DNA of 64,000 nt from the NCBI GenBank assembly GCA_016745215.1, contig CP050890.1:6634001-6698000 (forward strand), given 5' to 3'. The notes under the pieces are model-generated. The model did not search any database. It was not told where the DNA came from and saw only the letters and a program-made list of their open reading frames with translations. Positions 15,976-24,668 of this stretch are shown one piece after another. Each line of letters opens with the position of its first letter. Positions within the stretch are counted from its first letter, which is position 1. This DNA comes from Thiohalocapsa sp. PB-PSB1. GTDB taxonomy: Bacteria > Pseudomonadota > Gammaproteobacteria > Chromatiales > Chromatiaceae. The position numbers and the translations under genes were made by a program.

Positions 15976-17798
15976 GCGGCGATCTCCTCTTCCGCGACGG
16001 GTAGCGAGAACCAGACCCGAGCGCCGCCGGACGCTGTGTTCTCGGCGTGAATGCTGCCTCCGTGCGCCTCGACGATGGTCTTGGAGATCGACAGCCCGAG
16101 ACCGATGCCGTCGGCCTTGGTCGTGTAGTAGGGGACGAACAGGTCCGAGAGTCGGTCAGGCTCGAAGCCTTCCCCGTTGTCCTCCACGCTGAAGACGACC
16201 TTGTCGTTGTCGGATCGGGTGGCCTGGAGAGCGATGTGTCGCTGGCGCTCCGGCGCGTTGCTCGAGGCATCGACGCTGTTGAGCAACAGATTGATGAGAA
16301 CCTGCTGCAAATGGATCCTATCCCCGCGGACCTTCGGCAGCTCAGCTGGCGCCGCGATGCTCAGGGCCGCATCGCGTGCCCTGATCTCCGTCTCGAGCGT
16401 TGCGGCGGCCTGCTCCGCGAGCTCGCGCGGTGCGATGGCCTCGGTGCGAAGCGGTCCGCTCTGGAGCAAGGAGCGCATGCGTCCGATGACCGCCGCCGCC
16501 CGCTGATCGTCCTTGCGGATATCGGCCAGGATCTCCCGCACCTCGTCGAGGTCGGGCGGATCCCGGCGCAGAAAATTCTCACCAGCCTCGGCGTTGCGCA
16601 GGATGGCCCCGATGGGCTGGTTGAGCTCGTGGGCCACCACCGATGAGAGCTGACCCAAGGCGAGCACGCGTTGCGCACGCGCAAGCTGGTTGCGATGCCG
16701 TTGCGCCTCGTCCTCTAGCCGCTTGCGTGCGGTGATGTCGGCGGACACGCCACGAAGGCGCAGGGGTTGCCGCCTGTCGTCGTACTCGACCCGTCCCCGA
16801 GCATCGATCCAGTGCTCGCTCGCGTTCAGACCGGTCAGGCGATATTCCTCGTTGAGTTCCACCCCCTCCGTAATCGTCCGGCGGATGGCCGCTTCCATTC
16901 GCTCACGATCCTCGGGGTGCACGAGCGCCAGGTAGTCCTTAAGGCCCATGGGCTTGGTGCCGGAGATCCCGACGCGCGCGTCGATGACCTCGTTGGCCCA
17001 GATCCGGTCTTCGACCACATCCCATTCCCATAGCCCCAGATCCGCCGCCTGAGCGGCCAGACGCATGCGTTCACGGCTCTCGTGGAGCTCGCGTGCCAGT
17101 TGGCGAGCGCGCACGAGATCGACACTCAGCTCGACCGCCATTGCCGCGACAATGACCAGAAAAACCAGCGCTACCAGAGGTCCCGGGAGCACCCCCCGCA
17201 CCATCAGATCGGAGGTGACCGCCGCAAGGGCGACCGCGAGAAGAATACCGGCAGCCAGGGTCAAAGCCGGCCGATGCTTCCCCTGCTTTCGCGCCGTATT
17301 GGCCGCGTCCAGGACGTAAACGACCAGTAGCAGCATGCTGAGGTGAATGAGGTTACGCCACGGGGTCTGGTCGCCGACGGGCGCCGTCAGCGACTCGCCG
17401 AGCCAAGACACCTCCCGAAGCCTATGGATCTCGGCGAAGGTGGCGTTGGGATACACCAAGAAGTTCGCGAGCAGAATCAGTCCCCGCAGCAACGTGATGA
17501 GCCAGGCCAACCACAGACGCCCCGTCCCCAGGTAGAAACGGACGAACCAGACGATGGCGATAACGATCGCCGCCGCGGATACGTGCCACCAGCGCAAGAT
17601 CTCGGCGTACTCGGCCGGCGTCCGGGCGTGCATCAAAGCCAGCTCCTGCCCGGCGATCACCGCGGCCGCCACGGCAGCGACCGAGAACACAAGATGGGCA
17701 ATGGCCGCCCGATCGCGAAGCCACACCAGCAGCTGCAACGCCGCCAGCGCGAGCGCCACGCCGGCGGCCATCGACCAAATAACGGTGACCCAGCTCAT
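15972..17798 (-). CDS. Membrane-bound PAS sensor histidine kinase, FixL-like
   Basis: 608 residues. The first 225 contain about six or seven membrane segments (for example VIWSMAAGVALALAALQLLV and IVIAIVWFVRFYLG). A PAS domain follows (AADLGLWEWDVVEDRIWANE, with EYRLTGLNASEHWIDARGRV as its PAC part). The dimerisation/phosphoacceptor helix is LSSVVAHELNQPIGAILRNA. The ATPase domain shows IHLQQVLINLLLNSVDA (N box), VEDNGEGFEPD (G1) and GIGLGLSISKTIVEAHGG (G2). The arrangement resembles FixL/DctB/TodS-like kinases that sense membrane, redox or substrate signals. No haem-binding His is obvious in the PAS, so oxygen sensing is not claimed. Confidence 0.9.
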   Translation of the reverse strand: MSWVTVIWSMAAGVALALAALQLLVWLRDRAAIAHLVFSVAAVAAAVIAGQELALMHARTPAEYAEILRWWHVSAAAIVIAIVWFVRFYLGTGRLWLAWLITLLRGLILLANFLVYPNATFAEIHRLREVSWLGESLTAPVGDQTPWRNLIHLSMLLLVVYVLDAANTARKQGKHRPALTLAAGILLAVALAAVTSDLMVRGVLPGPLVALVFLVIVAAMAVELSVDLVRARQLARELHESRERMRLAAQAADLGLWEWDVVEDRIWANEVIDARVGISGTKPMGLKDYLALVHPEDRERMEAAIRRTITEGVELNEEYRLTGLNASEHWIDARGRVEYDDRRQPLRLRGVSADITARKRLEDEAQRHRNQLARAQRVLALGQLSSVVAHELNQPIGAILRNAEAGENFLRRDPPDLDEVREILADIRKDDQRAAAVIGRMRSLLQSGPLRTEAIAPRELAEQAAATLETEIRARDAALSIAAPAELPKVRGDRIHLQQVLINLLLNSVDASSNAPERQRHIALQATRSDNDKVVFSVEDNGEGFEPDRLSDLFVPYYTTKADGIGLGLSISKTIVEAHGGSIHAENTASGGARVWFSLPVAEEEIAA

Positions 17799-18289
17799 CT
17801 ATCCATTATGCTCGCTGGCTTCCCGAGAACGAAAACAGCGCTGAGCAGCGTTCGATCGGATCGCTTCCGACAGACAACCGCTGCATCCGCCGAGAGCGCT
17901 CAAAGAGGAGTGCCCTGACCGGTTTGCGAGGCTGTGGAGCAAGTACTCGACGCTCGAGCAAGGTAGCCCGGAGGATGTCCATCGGCGAGAATGAATCCGT
18001 CAGTTGGAGGCCGCGCTGGGCCGAGAGCGGGCTTGGCGCCACGCTGGGTATGGACACGGGAAGGCGGATTGGAATACGCGAATCGTTGCGCATCGTAGCG
18101 GTCGGTTTCTGATCGCGCAGCCTCTCGACTCTGCGGACCTCGGACGATGTGTCCCATGGGGAAACCCCTCCACCAGTTCTTCCTGTTGTTCTGGAAGACT
18201 TGAAAAAAGGTGAGGCTCTCGTGGATTTCATGGGAACTAATAAAAATTTGAAAAACAACCAAATAAAATGGGTGTCCATTTTAATGCAT
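17799..18289. other. Non-coding debris between kinase and transposase remnant
   Basis: No ORF here looks real. The right part (about 18200-18295) is distinctly AT-rich compared with its neighbours. It contains TGAGGCTCTCGTGGATTTCA at 18210-18229, which resembles TGTGGCTCTCCCGGATTTCA near 61636-61655; both may be old IS ends. The transposase remnant on the minus strand fuses into this region. Confidence 0.4.
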
Positions 18290-18642
18290 TTTAATGAATT
18301 GAGCTTGTGTTGCGCGCCGTCGCTCACCCCGACGAAGGCCGAAAGCCCACTCAGCTCTAGAAATTCACTCACCAGCCGGGTGCCGCCCACCGCCTGCAAC
18401 CTGATACTGAAGTGCGCCGCTATCACCATCCGGTGCAACCACGACACCCCCTCCGGGATACGTACGAACGCCACCAGACCGGCTTGCGCATCCCCAAGCG
18501 GTTGCCCGTAGCACCACTCCAGCAAAGTGCTGCACGCCACGCCCAAAGCGGCAGCCACCTCGCGTTGCGTCTCGCCGGCTGCCAACCGTGACTCGGCAGC
18601 AGCGATGTGTTCGGCCTGCTCCAAGCGCGTGCGTCGCGTCAC
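18290..18642 (-). pseudogene. N-terminal remnant of a helix-turn-helix transposase
   Basis: Starting at ATG 18642, MTRRTRLEQAEHIAAAESRL, AGETQREVAAALGVACSTLL and EWCYGQPLGDAQAGLVAFVR form a helix-turn-helix start typical of large transposases. The similarity continues through RLVSEFLELSGLSAFVGVSD up to QHKLN and then stops abruptly at AT-rich sequence near 18290. The open frame runs on to 17806 but its later residues look random. I read this as the front 118 codons of a transposase truncated by a rearrangement; family not assigned. Confidence 0.5.
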
Positions 18643-18854
18643 GACCCGATCCCTCGCCCGGGTAGCGCAGCGCCGATGTAGGGTCTATAGTCAAGCCTGG
18701 CAGAACCTTCGTACATGTTTCCGAATTCTCGGTGAATTTGCACCTCCAAGGGTACGAGATGATGAGGGTTCTGCCAAATACCTGCACACCGATTACCAAG
18801 CTTTAGGCTCGGACTTGGCCGGAATTACGAGCAAGGCCTGAGATAGGGAAAAAG

Positions 18855-19675
18855 GGGACAGACCACGTTTTCTACAATGCAAGCTCACCTTGCTCATCCG
18901 CATCGATTTCCTTTAGCGGCCGTTCCGGTGCCCCCTTCCAGGTTCGTCTACCGAGCATAGCGGCGATCTGCCGCTCGAACTTTGGGCTGCTAAGCACGAA
19001 GAAGCACGAAGCCGCCGTTGGTGCACTCGCGGAAACGTTGAAGTAACTCGGCGCTGAGCATATCCTCGAATCAACCCGCGATACGCAGCAAAACGAGCCT
19101 GATCAGAGTCTGCCAAGCCTTGGTACAGCGGGTGCGGTGTGACCACGGAATCCTGGCGGCCAAGCGCATTGGCCCGATGGCTCGACCAGCGATAATCACC
19201 AGGCACACTGGCCATTGAGGCACGAACCGGATTGAGCTCGATGTAACGCTGGCAGGCCAGCAGATAGGTGTCGGCCTCAATCAGCGATGAGCGGAACCGG
19301 CCCTCGAACAAGCCGCCCGTGCGACCATAGGTCCGGTTGACGTGCTGGACATACCGCTGCCCAACGCGCTTCATCACCGCCGACACGCCATCATCGCGTG
19401 CGGCGGTCATCAGCAGATGAAGGTGGTTGGTTATCAGCACATACGCGTGCACAGCAACCGATTCCTCCGCAGCCACCGCGACCAGATGATCCAAGAAAAA
19501 CTGGCGATCAGCATCCTCGAAAAACACCGCAGCCTGGTCGATCCCGCGCAGGATCACATGCGCATTGGGTAGCCGGCAGCGATGTACGTGCGCGTCTAGG
19601 CATGGATCACAGGATCTCAAAGACAATCGCAGCATAGCACCGAACCAAGTCTAGCAGAAAAACGTGGTCTGTCCC
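18855..19675. mobile_element. RAYT-type element copy 1 with terminal inverted repeats
   Basis: The ends are GGGACAGACCACGTTTTCT at 18855-18873 and its inverse AGAAAAACGTGGTCTGTCCC at 19656-19675. Between them lies a Y1-type transposase reading frame. The same terminal motif appears at 21654, 41350, 50263, 50382, 52435, 52499 and 53095. The element therefore behaves like an IS with inverted ends rather than a single-copy RAYT gene flanked by scattered REPs. Confidence 0.75.
18872..19603 (-). pseudogene. REP-associated tyrosine transposase (RAYT, Y1_Tnp), frameshifted
   Basis: The Y1 transposase core is clear: HVILRGIDQAAVFFEDADRQ, ITNHLHLLMTAARDDGVSAV (HUH-type HLH motif), MKRVGQRYVQHVNRTYGRTG and FEGRFRSSLIEADTYLLACQ with the family's RYIELNPVRA. 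The start should be ATG 19603 (MPRRAR), as in the fragment at 50335, but the N-terminal 14 codons are out of frame with the rest. Near 19065 the C-terminus is frameshifted again, and a ten-base duplication AAGCACGAAG occurs near 19000 relative to the copy at 41367. The copy is therefore probably inactive. Confidence 0.75.
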
Positions 19676-19683
19676 TGTTTTCT

Positions 19684-19909
19684 CGCTCAGCGCTTATCGG
19701 TTGAACCCCTGCCGGCATTCTCGCCCGAGTACAATCCGATCGAAAAGCTCTGGCGAAACACTAAGAAAGAGGCGACTCATCTGAAGTACTTCGAAACCTT
19801 CGAGGAACTGCGTGCCTCGGTTCTGGGGGTCTTCCGTACCTATCTCGACGATGCCACCCAAGTGATCCGCGTGATGAAGAAATTACGCACCAACGCCGGC
19901 GTCGCTTGA
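19684..19909 (+). pseudogene. C-terminal fragment of IS630-family transposase
   Basis: AQRLSVEPLPAFSPEYNPIE through KLWRNTKKEATHLKYFETFE to MKKLRTNAGVA is identical, by eye, to the last 75 residues of the complete IS630 transposase encoded at 50656-51942 on the other strand. The catalytic Glu of the DDE triad (EYNPIEKLW) is included but the first two Asp are missing. The fragment abuts the right end of RAYT element copy 1 with no intervening sequence, so the junction was probably made by a RAYT-element-associated deletion. Confidence 0.85.
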
Positions 19910-19934
19910 GCCTCTATCCGCTCATTCCGAGAAA

Positions 19935-21543
19935 TTATTGTAACTTTCCGGCAGCCGCCGCACGAACGACCTCGGCCAAAGGCGGAATAGCGTTCACCCG
20001 CGCCAGCCTGTCGTGCAGGTAGTGCCAGAACGAGATGCCCAGTTTGCGGCAGGTTTTCTTCAGGCTGGTGAAGGTATCCCGACAGCGTCGCCCGTCTTCG
20101 CTGCGGGTCGAACCGCTGGTTTTGCGTCGACTGACATATTTATTCGCGGATATCGCTTTCGCTGTGGTTGTTGTGTAACGGCAGGTCGGGGTCGTCGAGC
20201 ACTCCAAGCAACTCTTCTTTGTTGCGCGCCAAACGTTTGAGGTGCCCGTTGAGCGTCTCGTAATTCGTGCGGGTCCGGCACAGTTCATCGAACCGGCTGC
20301 GGATTTCTTCGCGGAATTGCGGCGTTTGGAAAGCTTCCTCGATCTTGTACGCTTTCAGGTCGGCATACAGATCCCAAATCTGGCAACGCACCCAATCGAT
20401 GTGCTTGGCGTGGGTTGGATTGAGCGGCACGAGCTTGTTGATGTTGCGCTCGGCGTGCATCCAGCACAGCGCATGACGGAAGACGTTGAATTGTCCCGCG
20501 TCATCGCTGACAACTCCCATTGTCGTCGGAAAACCCTGTGCCAGCAGGCTGCCCGTCAGCGCCCCTTCGGTCGCGATCCGGATGTGTTTCGGGCCCGTGA
20601 TGCCAACCGCGGCGAGAGACCTGTCCCACTCTTCCTTGTTCGCAAAGCTTTTGCCTTCTTCGAGCAGATGGAGTGTCTTCTGCGGCAGCTTGTGCCGGGC
20701 CATGTACTCCAGCGCCCCGGCGTTGAGCACGTCATCGGTGCGCCCGGCGCGCAGCAATTCCAGAAAGTTGACCCGGCTCTTACTCTGCGTGCTCTCGAAC
20801 CAGGCGAACAACTCATTGCCGATGAAGGTGCAGTAGCCGTTCTTGCCGTCGTGCCGCGCCCCGGTGTCGTCCACCTGAATATGATTCGACACCTGCAATC
20901 CCGCCTCCAACAACCCATCCTTCTCGGCGTGGAAGTCCTCGTGCTTCTGCGTGAGCAGATGGTTCAGTTGACCCGCCGATATCTCGATGCCCAGGTCGTG
21001 CAAGTGCTCCAGCAGCAAGGGCTGGGTCACGCGCTGGTGGTGGTACTAGTAGAGGACGTAGCTTTTCAGTTGCGCCCCGTCATGACCCTGCACCGAGATC
21101 GGCAACCGCCCTTTCAGTGTCTGACCGTCCGGCCCGATCCAGGTCTCCAGGCGGTAGCGGATGGTGTGCGCTTCGATTGTCAGCTCCTGCACCACGAAGT
21201 CGTCGTAACCCTTGAACCGCCAACCCTTCTCGCGCGCATCCACCGGCAGCCCTTCCGGGACGATTTTCTGCTCTTCGTGGACCTCCAATTCCCCGGTTTT
21301 TGCGCGTTTCGGGCCGGGTTTGGGCTTCTTTTCCGTGCCGCCTTCCCCGGCCTTGTCGGTCTCCGCATCCATCCGGCTCGGCTTCAGTTTGGGCTTGCCC
21401 TTGAGCTCCTTTAGCCGCTTGACCTCGGCTTCCAACTCCTCAATCCGCTCCTGTTGCTCCACAATCAGCCGCAGCAATGCCTGCACCAGCGGTGTCTGCT
21501 CCGCTTCGGGGATCTCCGGCAGCTTGAGCGTCGGCTTGCTCAT
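19935..21543 (-). pseudogene. IS66-family transposase (TnpC-like), interrupted
   Basis: From ATG 21543 the N-terminal part (MSKPTLKLPEIPEAEQTPLV, coiled coil EQQERIEELEAEVKRLKELK, Lys/Pro-rich linker) ends at a TAG after LKSYVLY (21046). The frame continues with TQPLLLEHLHDLGIEISAGQ, the DDE domain (HIQVDDTGARHDGKNGY, GVVSDDAGQFNVFRHALCWMHAERN) and LHNNHSESDIRE. A frameshift near 20145 then moves the end (YVSRRKTSGSTRSEDGRRC, LGISFWHYLHDRL) into another frame. So one nonsense and one frameshift mutation separate three parts of what was a roughly 530-residue transposase. The stop codon lies in the target duplication just past the left end. Confidence 0.85.
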
Positions 21544-21610
21544 GGCGCTGAGTCTATCCGCATTTCTCCAGATAGCAACAGAATTTTGCCGGGGGAGAAT
21601 GAGAAGTTAC
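19940..21610. mobile_element. IS66-family element with 8-bp target duplication
   Basis: The ends are GTAACTT at 19940 and AAGTTAC ending at 21610, in line with IS66 termini that begin GTAA. Directly outside both ends lies the 8-base duplication AAATTATT (19932-19939 and 21611-21618), the length known for IS66. The 1,671-bp element carries one decayed transposase. Accessory tnpA/tnpB genes are absent, as in the single-gene IS66 subgroup. Confidence 0.85.
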
Positions 21611-21672
21611 AAATTATTTACCTGAAAAACTATAGCACCGAACCAAGTCTAGCAGAAAAACGTGGTCTGTCC

Positions 21673-23027
21673 CTGAGGTATCCCCACTAAAAGTATATAC
21701 TGATCAATACCCTGTGGTGGCTTTTCAGTGCTGAGCGGAACACATGGAGGATTTGCTGGTCCACGAGGGGGAAGCAACCCGCGGAGGTCCCCCTATGCAT
21801 GCCCTAACGATTCTACAGCGTTGTGTCGCGCCGCTGCTGGCGGGTATCCACCGGCGCCGTCTGGCCGGACTGCTGGAAGCCGTTGCGGCAACGGTCAGTG
21901 GGCCACGGCTGACGCTGACCGAGATCGGTCGACGTTTTGGCGGTGGCGGCGCGCTGCGCCATCGCATCAAACGGGCGGACCGGCTGCTGGGCAACAAGCA
22001 TTTGCAAGCCGATGCCAAAGGCATCTACGGATCGTTGGCGCGGATGCTGCTCACCGGCGTGGCCGAGCCGCTGATCGTCATCGATTGGAGCGATCTGAAG
22101 GAGGACCAGTCGTTGCATCTGCTGCGCGCCTCGCTGCTGGTCGGCGGTCGCAGCCTGACGTTGTACGAGGAGGTCCATCCGCAGCGCAAACTGGGCAATC
22201 GGCAGGTGCAGCATCGGTTCCTGCAGCGGCTTGAGGCGCTGATGCCGGCGAGCGCGGACCCGATCATCGTTGCCGATTCCGGCTTCAAGGTGCCCTTCTA
22301 TCGCGAAGTGGAGCGTCTCGGCTGGCGCTGGGTGGGGCGAGTGCGCGGGCGCGACTTCGTCAAGCTCAAGTCCCGCTGGAGGAGTTGCAAGCGGGTGTTC
22401 GCGCAGGCCACCACAACGCCGACCGCGCTCGGCATCGGCGAGTGGGTGCGCAGCAATCCGCTGCGCGCCGCCTTCGTGCTGGTGCGCAAGGCCCAGCAGG
22501 GACGCCGCGCCAAGACCGCCGCGGGCAAGCGCAAGCGCTCGAAGAAGAGCCTGCAGGCCGCGCGCAATGCCCGTGAGCCGTGGCTGCTGGTCGCCTCGAC
22601 GCGACTCGCCGACTGGCCGGCGAAGCGTCTGGTCAAAGTCTATCGGCAACGGATGCAGATTGAGCTGAGTTTTCGGGACATGAAAAGCCAACACTTCGGC
22701 GAAGGGCTGGAGTGCAGCGCCTCGTGCGGCACCGGTCGTTTCACGGTGCTGGTGCTGATCGCCTCCCTGGCGGCAATCCTGTTGTGGTTGATCGGCACCG
22801 CCGCCGAGCGCTGCGGCGCGCACGAGCGCCTGCGCCCCGGCAGCCGCAAGCGCCGCGCCTACTCGCGGCTGTTCCTGGCCCGGCTCCTGCTCACGTTGGA
22901 GGATTGCCGAACGACCATCGCCGAGCTGGTCGACGCCATCGGACCACTCGATCAATGGATTGCGAGTGACCATGATGCGCTGCTCGTCGCGTGAGGGGCC
23001 GGGGCCGGATTTGTGGGGATACCTCAG
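21673..23027. mobile_element. IS4-family (IS10-like) element with 9-bp target duplication
   Basis: Perfect 15-bp terminal inverted repeats: CTGAGGTATCCCCAC at 21673-21687 and GTGGGGATACCTCAG at 23013-23027. The CTGAG start is typical of IS10 relatives. A 9-base direct repeat GGTCTGTCC flanks it (21664-21672 and 23028-23036), the duplication length of the IS10 group. The target lies inside a RAYT-element terminal repeat. The 1,355-bp element appears intact. Confidence 0.9.
21795..22994 (+). CDS. IS4-family transposase, apparently intact
   Basis: 399 residues from ATG 21795 (MHALTILQRC), preferred over an upstream in-frame start because GGAGG lies seven bases before it. The DDE residues are in VIDWSDLKEDQSLH (first Asp), IIVADSGFKVPFYREV (second Asp) and the YREK-type motif VYRQRMQIELSFRDMKS (Glu). 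A basic segment RRAKTAAGKRKRSKKSL lies between. It is encoded within an element with perfect ends and a target duplication, so it may be functional and recent. Confidence 0.9.
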   Translation: MHALTILQRCVAPLLAGIHRRRLAGLLEAVAATVSGPRLTLTEIGRRFGGGGALRHRIKRADRLLGNKHLQADAKGIYGSLARMLLTGVAEPLIVIDWSDLKEDQSLHLLRASLLVGGRSLTLYEEVHPQRKLGNRQVQHRFLQRLEALMPASADPIIVADSGFKVPFYREVERLGWRWVGRVRGRDFVKLKSRWRSCKRVFAQATTTPTALGIGEWVRSNPLRAAFVLVRKAQQGRRAKTAAGKRKRSKKSLQAARNAREPWLLVASTRLADWPAKRLVKVYRQRMQIELSFRDMKSQHFGEGLECSASCGTGRFTVLVLIASLAAILLWLIGTAAERCGAHERLRPGSRKRRAYSRLFLARLLLTLEDCRTTIAELVDAIGPLDQWIASDHDALLVA

Positions 23028-23226
23028 GGTCTGTCCCTGTTTTCCGCTCTGTTTTCCGCTGTTTTCCGACTTATGATCAAGGCCTGCGGGGGCAAGCAAG
23101 ACGGGTGTCCTGCAAGGTGCACCAGGTTCGCGCAGGGGCTGGTCATGGGCGAACTCCGGGCATTGGTGCTGCGAAAAGCTTAGCAGAGGGGTGAGGAATC
23201 GTCCAACAAAGTAGGCAACAAAGTGG

Positions 23227-23294
23227 GTGTCCTATTGACCCTGTTCCTTCCTATTGACCCTGGTGCTATTGACCCTGGTGTCCTATTGACCCTT
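23227..23294. repeat. Cluster of CTATTGACCCT repeats
   Basis: The motif CTATTGACCCT occurs four times in about 68 bases (for example GTGTCCTATTGACCCTG twice and two shortened forms). Spacing is irregular and the spacers are only a few bases long, so it is not a CRISPR array. It sits in a 270-base gap without a gene, just right of the IS10-like element and its flanking RAYT terminal repeat; serial slippage or remnants of IS ends are likely. Confidence 0.6.
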
Positions 23295-23299
23295 GACCA

Positions 23300-24622
23300 C
23301 TAGTGTATCTTTGCAATGATGCTATTTTGCGGGAGATTGAGGAGTTGTCTGAGGATGAGTGGGGCGAGCACTTGCTTGACGGTTTTTTCCGAGGGTAACG
23401 AGCGCGATTGGGTGCGCAGGTAGAGACAATGGTGTTGCCAGACCAGGGAGTTGAAGCGAAGGGCAATGAGCTGCAAAAGCCCCTGGGCGATGGCGGCGCA
23501 CAGGACAAAGATTTCATACGCTCGCCAACAGGCCTTGACGGTGACCAGAGGCTTTTCGCCCAGCGGGGTTTTCTAGTGACGATTGGAGGTGGGACGGCGC
23601 GAATGGCGAGGCAGCTTTTGGGTCCAGAAGCGAAAGCGAAAGGCGCCGATGAGAGTTTTTAACCCATCGAACATCAGCTCAATACGGGGCCTGATGCAGT
23701 AGAGTTCGACGGCGGTGAGCGGTGAGAGCCTCAGATCCGAGCACATCAGTACGATCGGTCCGCGCGAGGTGATGGCCAAGACGAACAATAACCAGTCGCC
23801 CGGGGGTTTCCACAGTAACCCCACACTCATCAGTTGGACCGCTTCGGTTTTGCCGTAGACCTGGCACTCAACGGTCTGGAACAGATGCGGGTAATCGAAA
23901 CATTCCCGCAAGTACACTTTCTCGCCATAAAGGGCTTGGGGTCCCCGACGCCCGGGCGGTTTAGGTGGCGCCTGGAAATAGCCAACCGTGTTTTTTATCG
24001 CCCGCGTCAGAACCATCATATAGGGTTGTTTGAACACGATGGAATACACCGAGCGGGCCAGGCGAAACACCGCCCCGATACCGAAGTAGGCGTCCAACAC
24101 CAAAACGATCGGGCGATTGTAGCCCACGGCAAAGTTCAGCGCCATTTGCACCACCCGCTCGGCCAGGTTCGGGCGCGTGGCCGGCGGTTCCGGTTGCTCT
24201 TCGCCCGGGTGCTTGAATCCCTGATGGATACGCAACTCCAGGGGCAAACAAAAACACCCCGCCAACGAGCCAATGACCAGCCCCACAGCGCCCCAGCATT
24301 GACCGCGAAAATAGGACGGCTTGCGTTGCGTCTCCGAGGTCTCGCGTAGCGACACCACCCCCGGCATTCGCCCCCCATCCTTGACCACGCGGGTATGATC
24401 GCCCAACACCACGCAACGTCCCTCGACCTCCACGGCCACCCCTTGGTCGAGCACAAAACGCTGCCATACGCCTAACAGCTCACCATAGCCATACGCCCGG
24501 GAGCGGAAAAAATGCAGCAAGCTATGGTAGCCGCGCTCATGCCACAGCCAGAACCGGCACATTGAGGTCACCCCCATCATCTCCGGCGCCGCCATAAAAC
24601 TCAACACCACCGCGCAAAACAA
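23300..24622 (-). pseudogene. DDE transposase with internal TAG
   Basis: The frame from 24622 reads SFMAAPEMMGVTSMCRFWLW, a catalytic segment LGDHTRVVKDGGRMPGVVSL, LVLDAYFGIGAVFRLARSV and IRPRIELMFDGLKTLIGAF (third carboxylate). A TAG at 23573 interrupts it after SNRH. The same frame then continues KTPLGEKPLVTVKACWRAYE and CAAIAQGLLQLIALRFNSLV to a second stop at 23300. Its C-terminal part is similar in layout to the transposase at 42264-43658 (CIAQGLAQYLA..HPRLVWQ). The 5' end runs into in-frame stops close to the neighbouring IS insertion, so it is both truncated and nonsense-mutated. Confidence 0.75.
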
Positions 24623-24668
24623 CAGCCAACCGCGGCGGCGAGAAAAGGCACTTTATAAAGTGTTCTAA

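Noticed and set aside
23227..23294. Repeated CTATTGACCCT considered as CRISPR
   Set aside because: Spacers are only 3-8 bases and irregular; no cas genes nearby.
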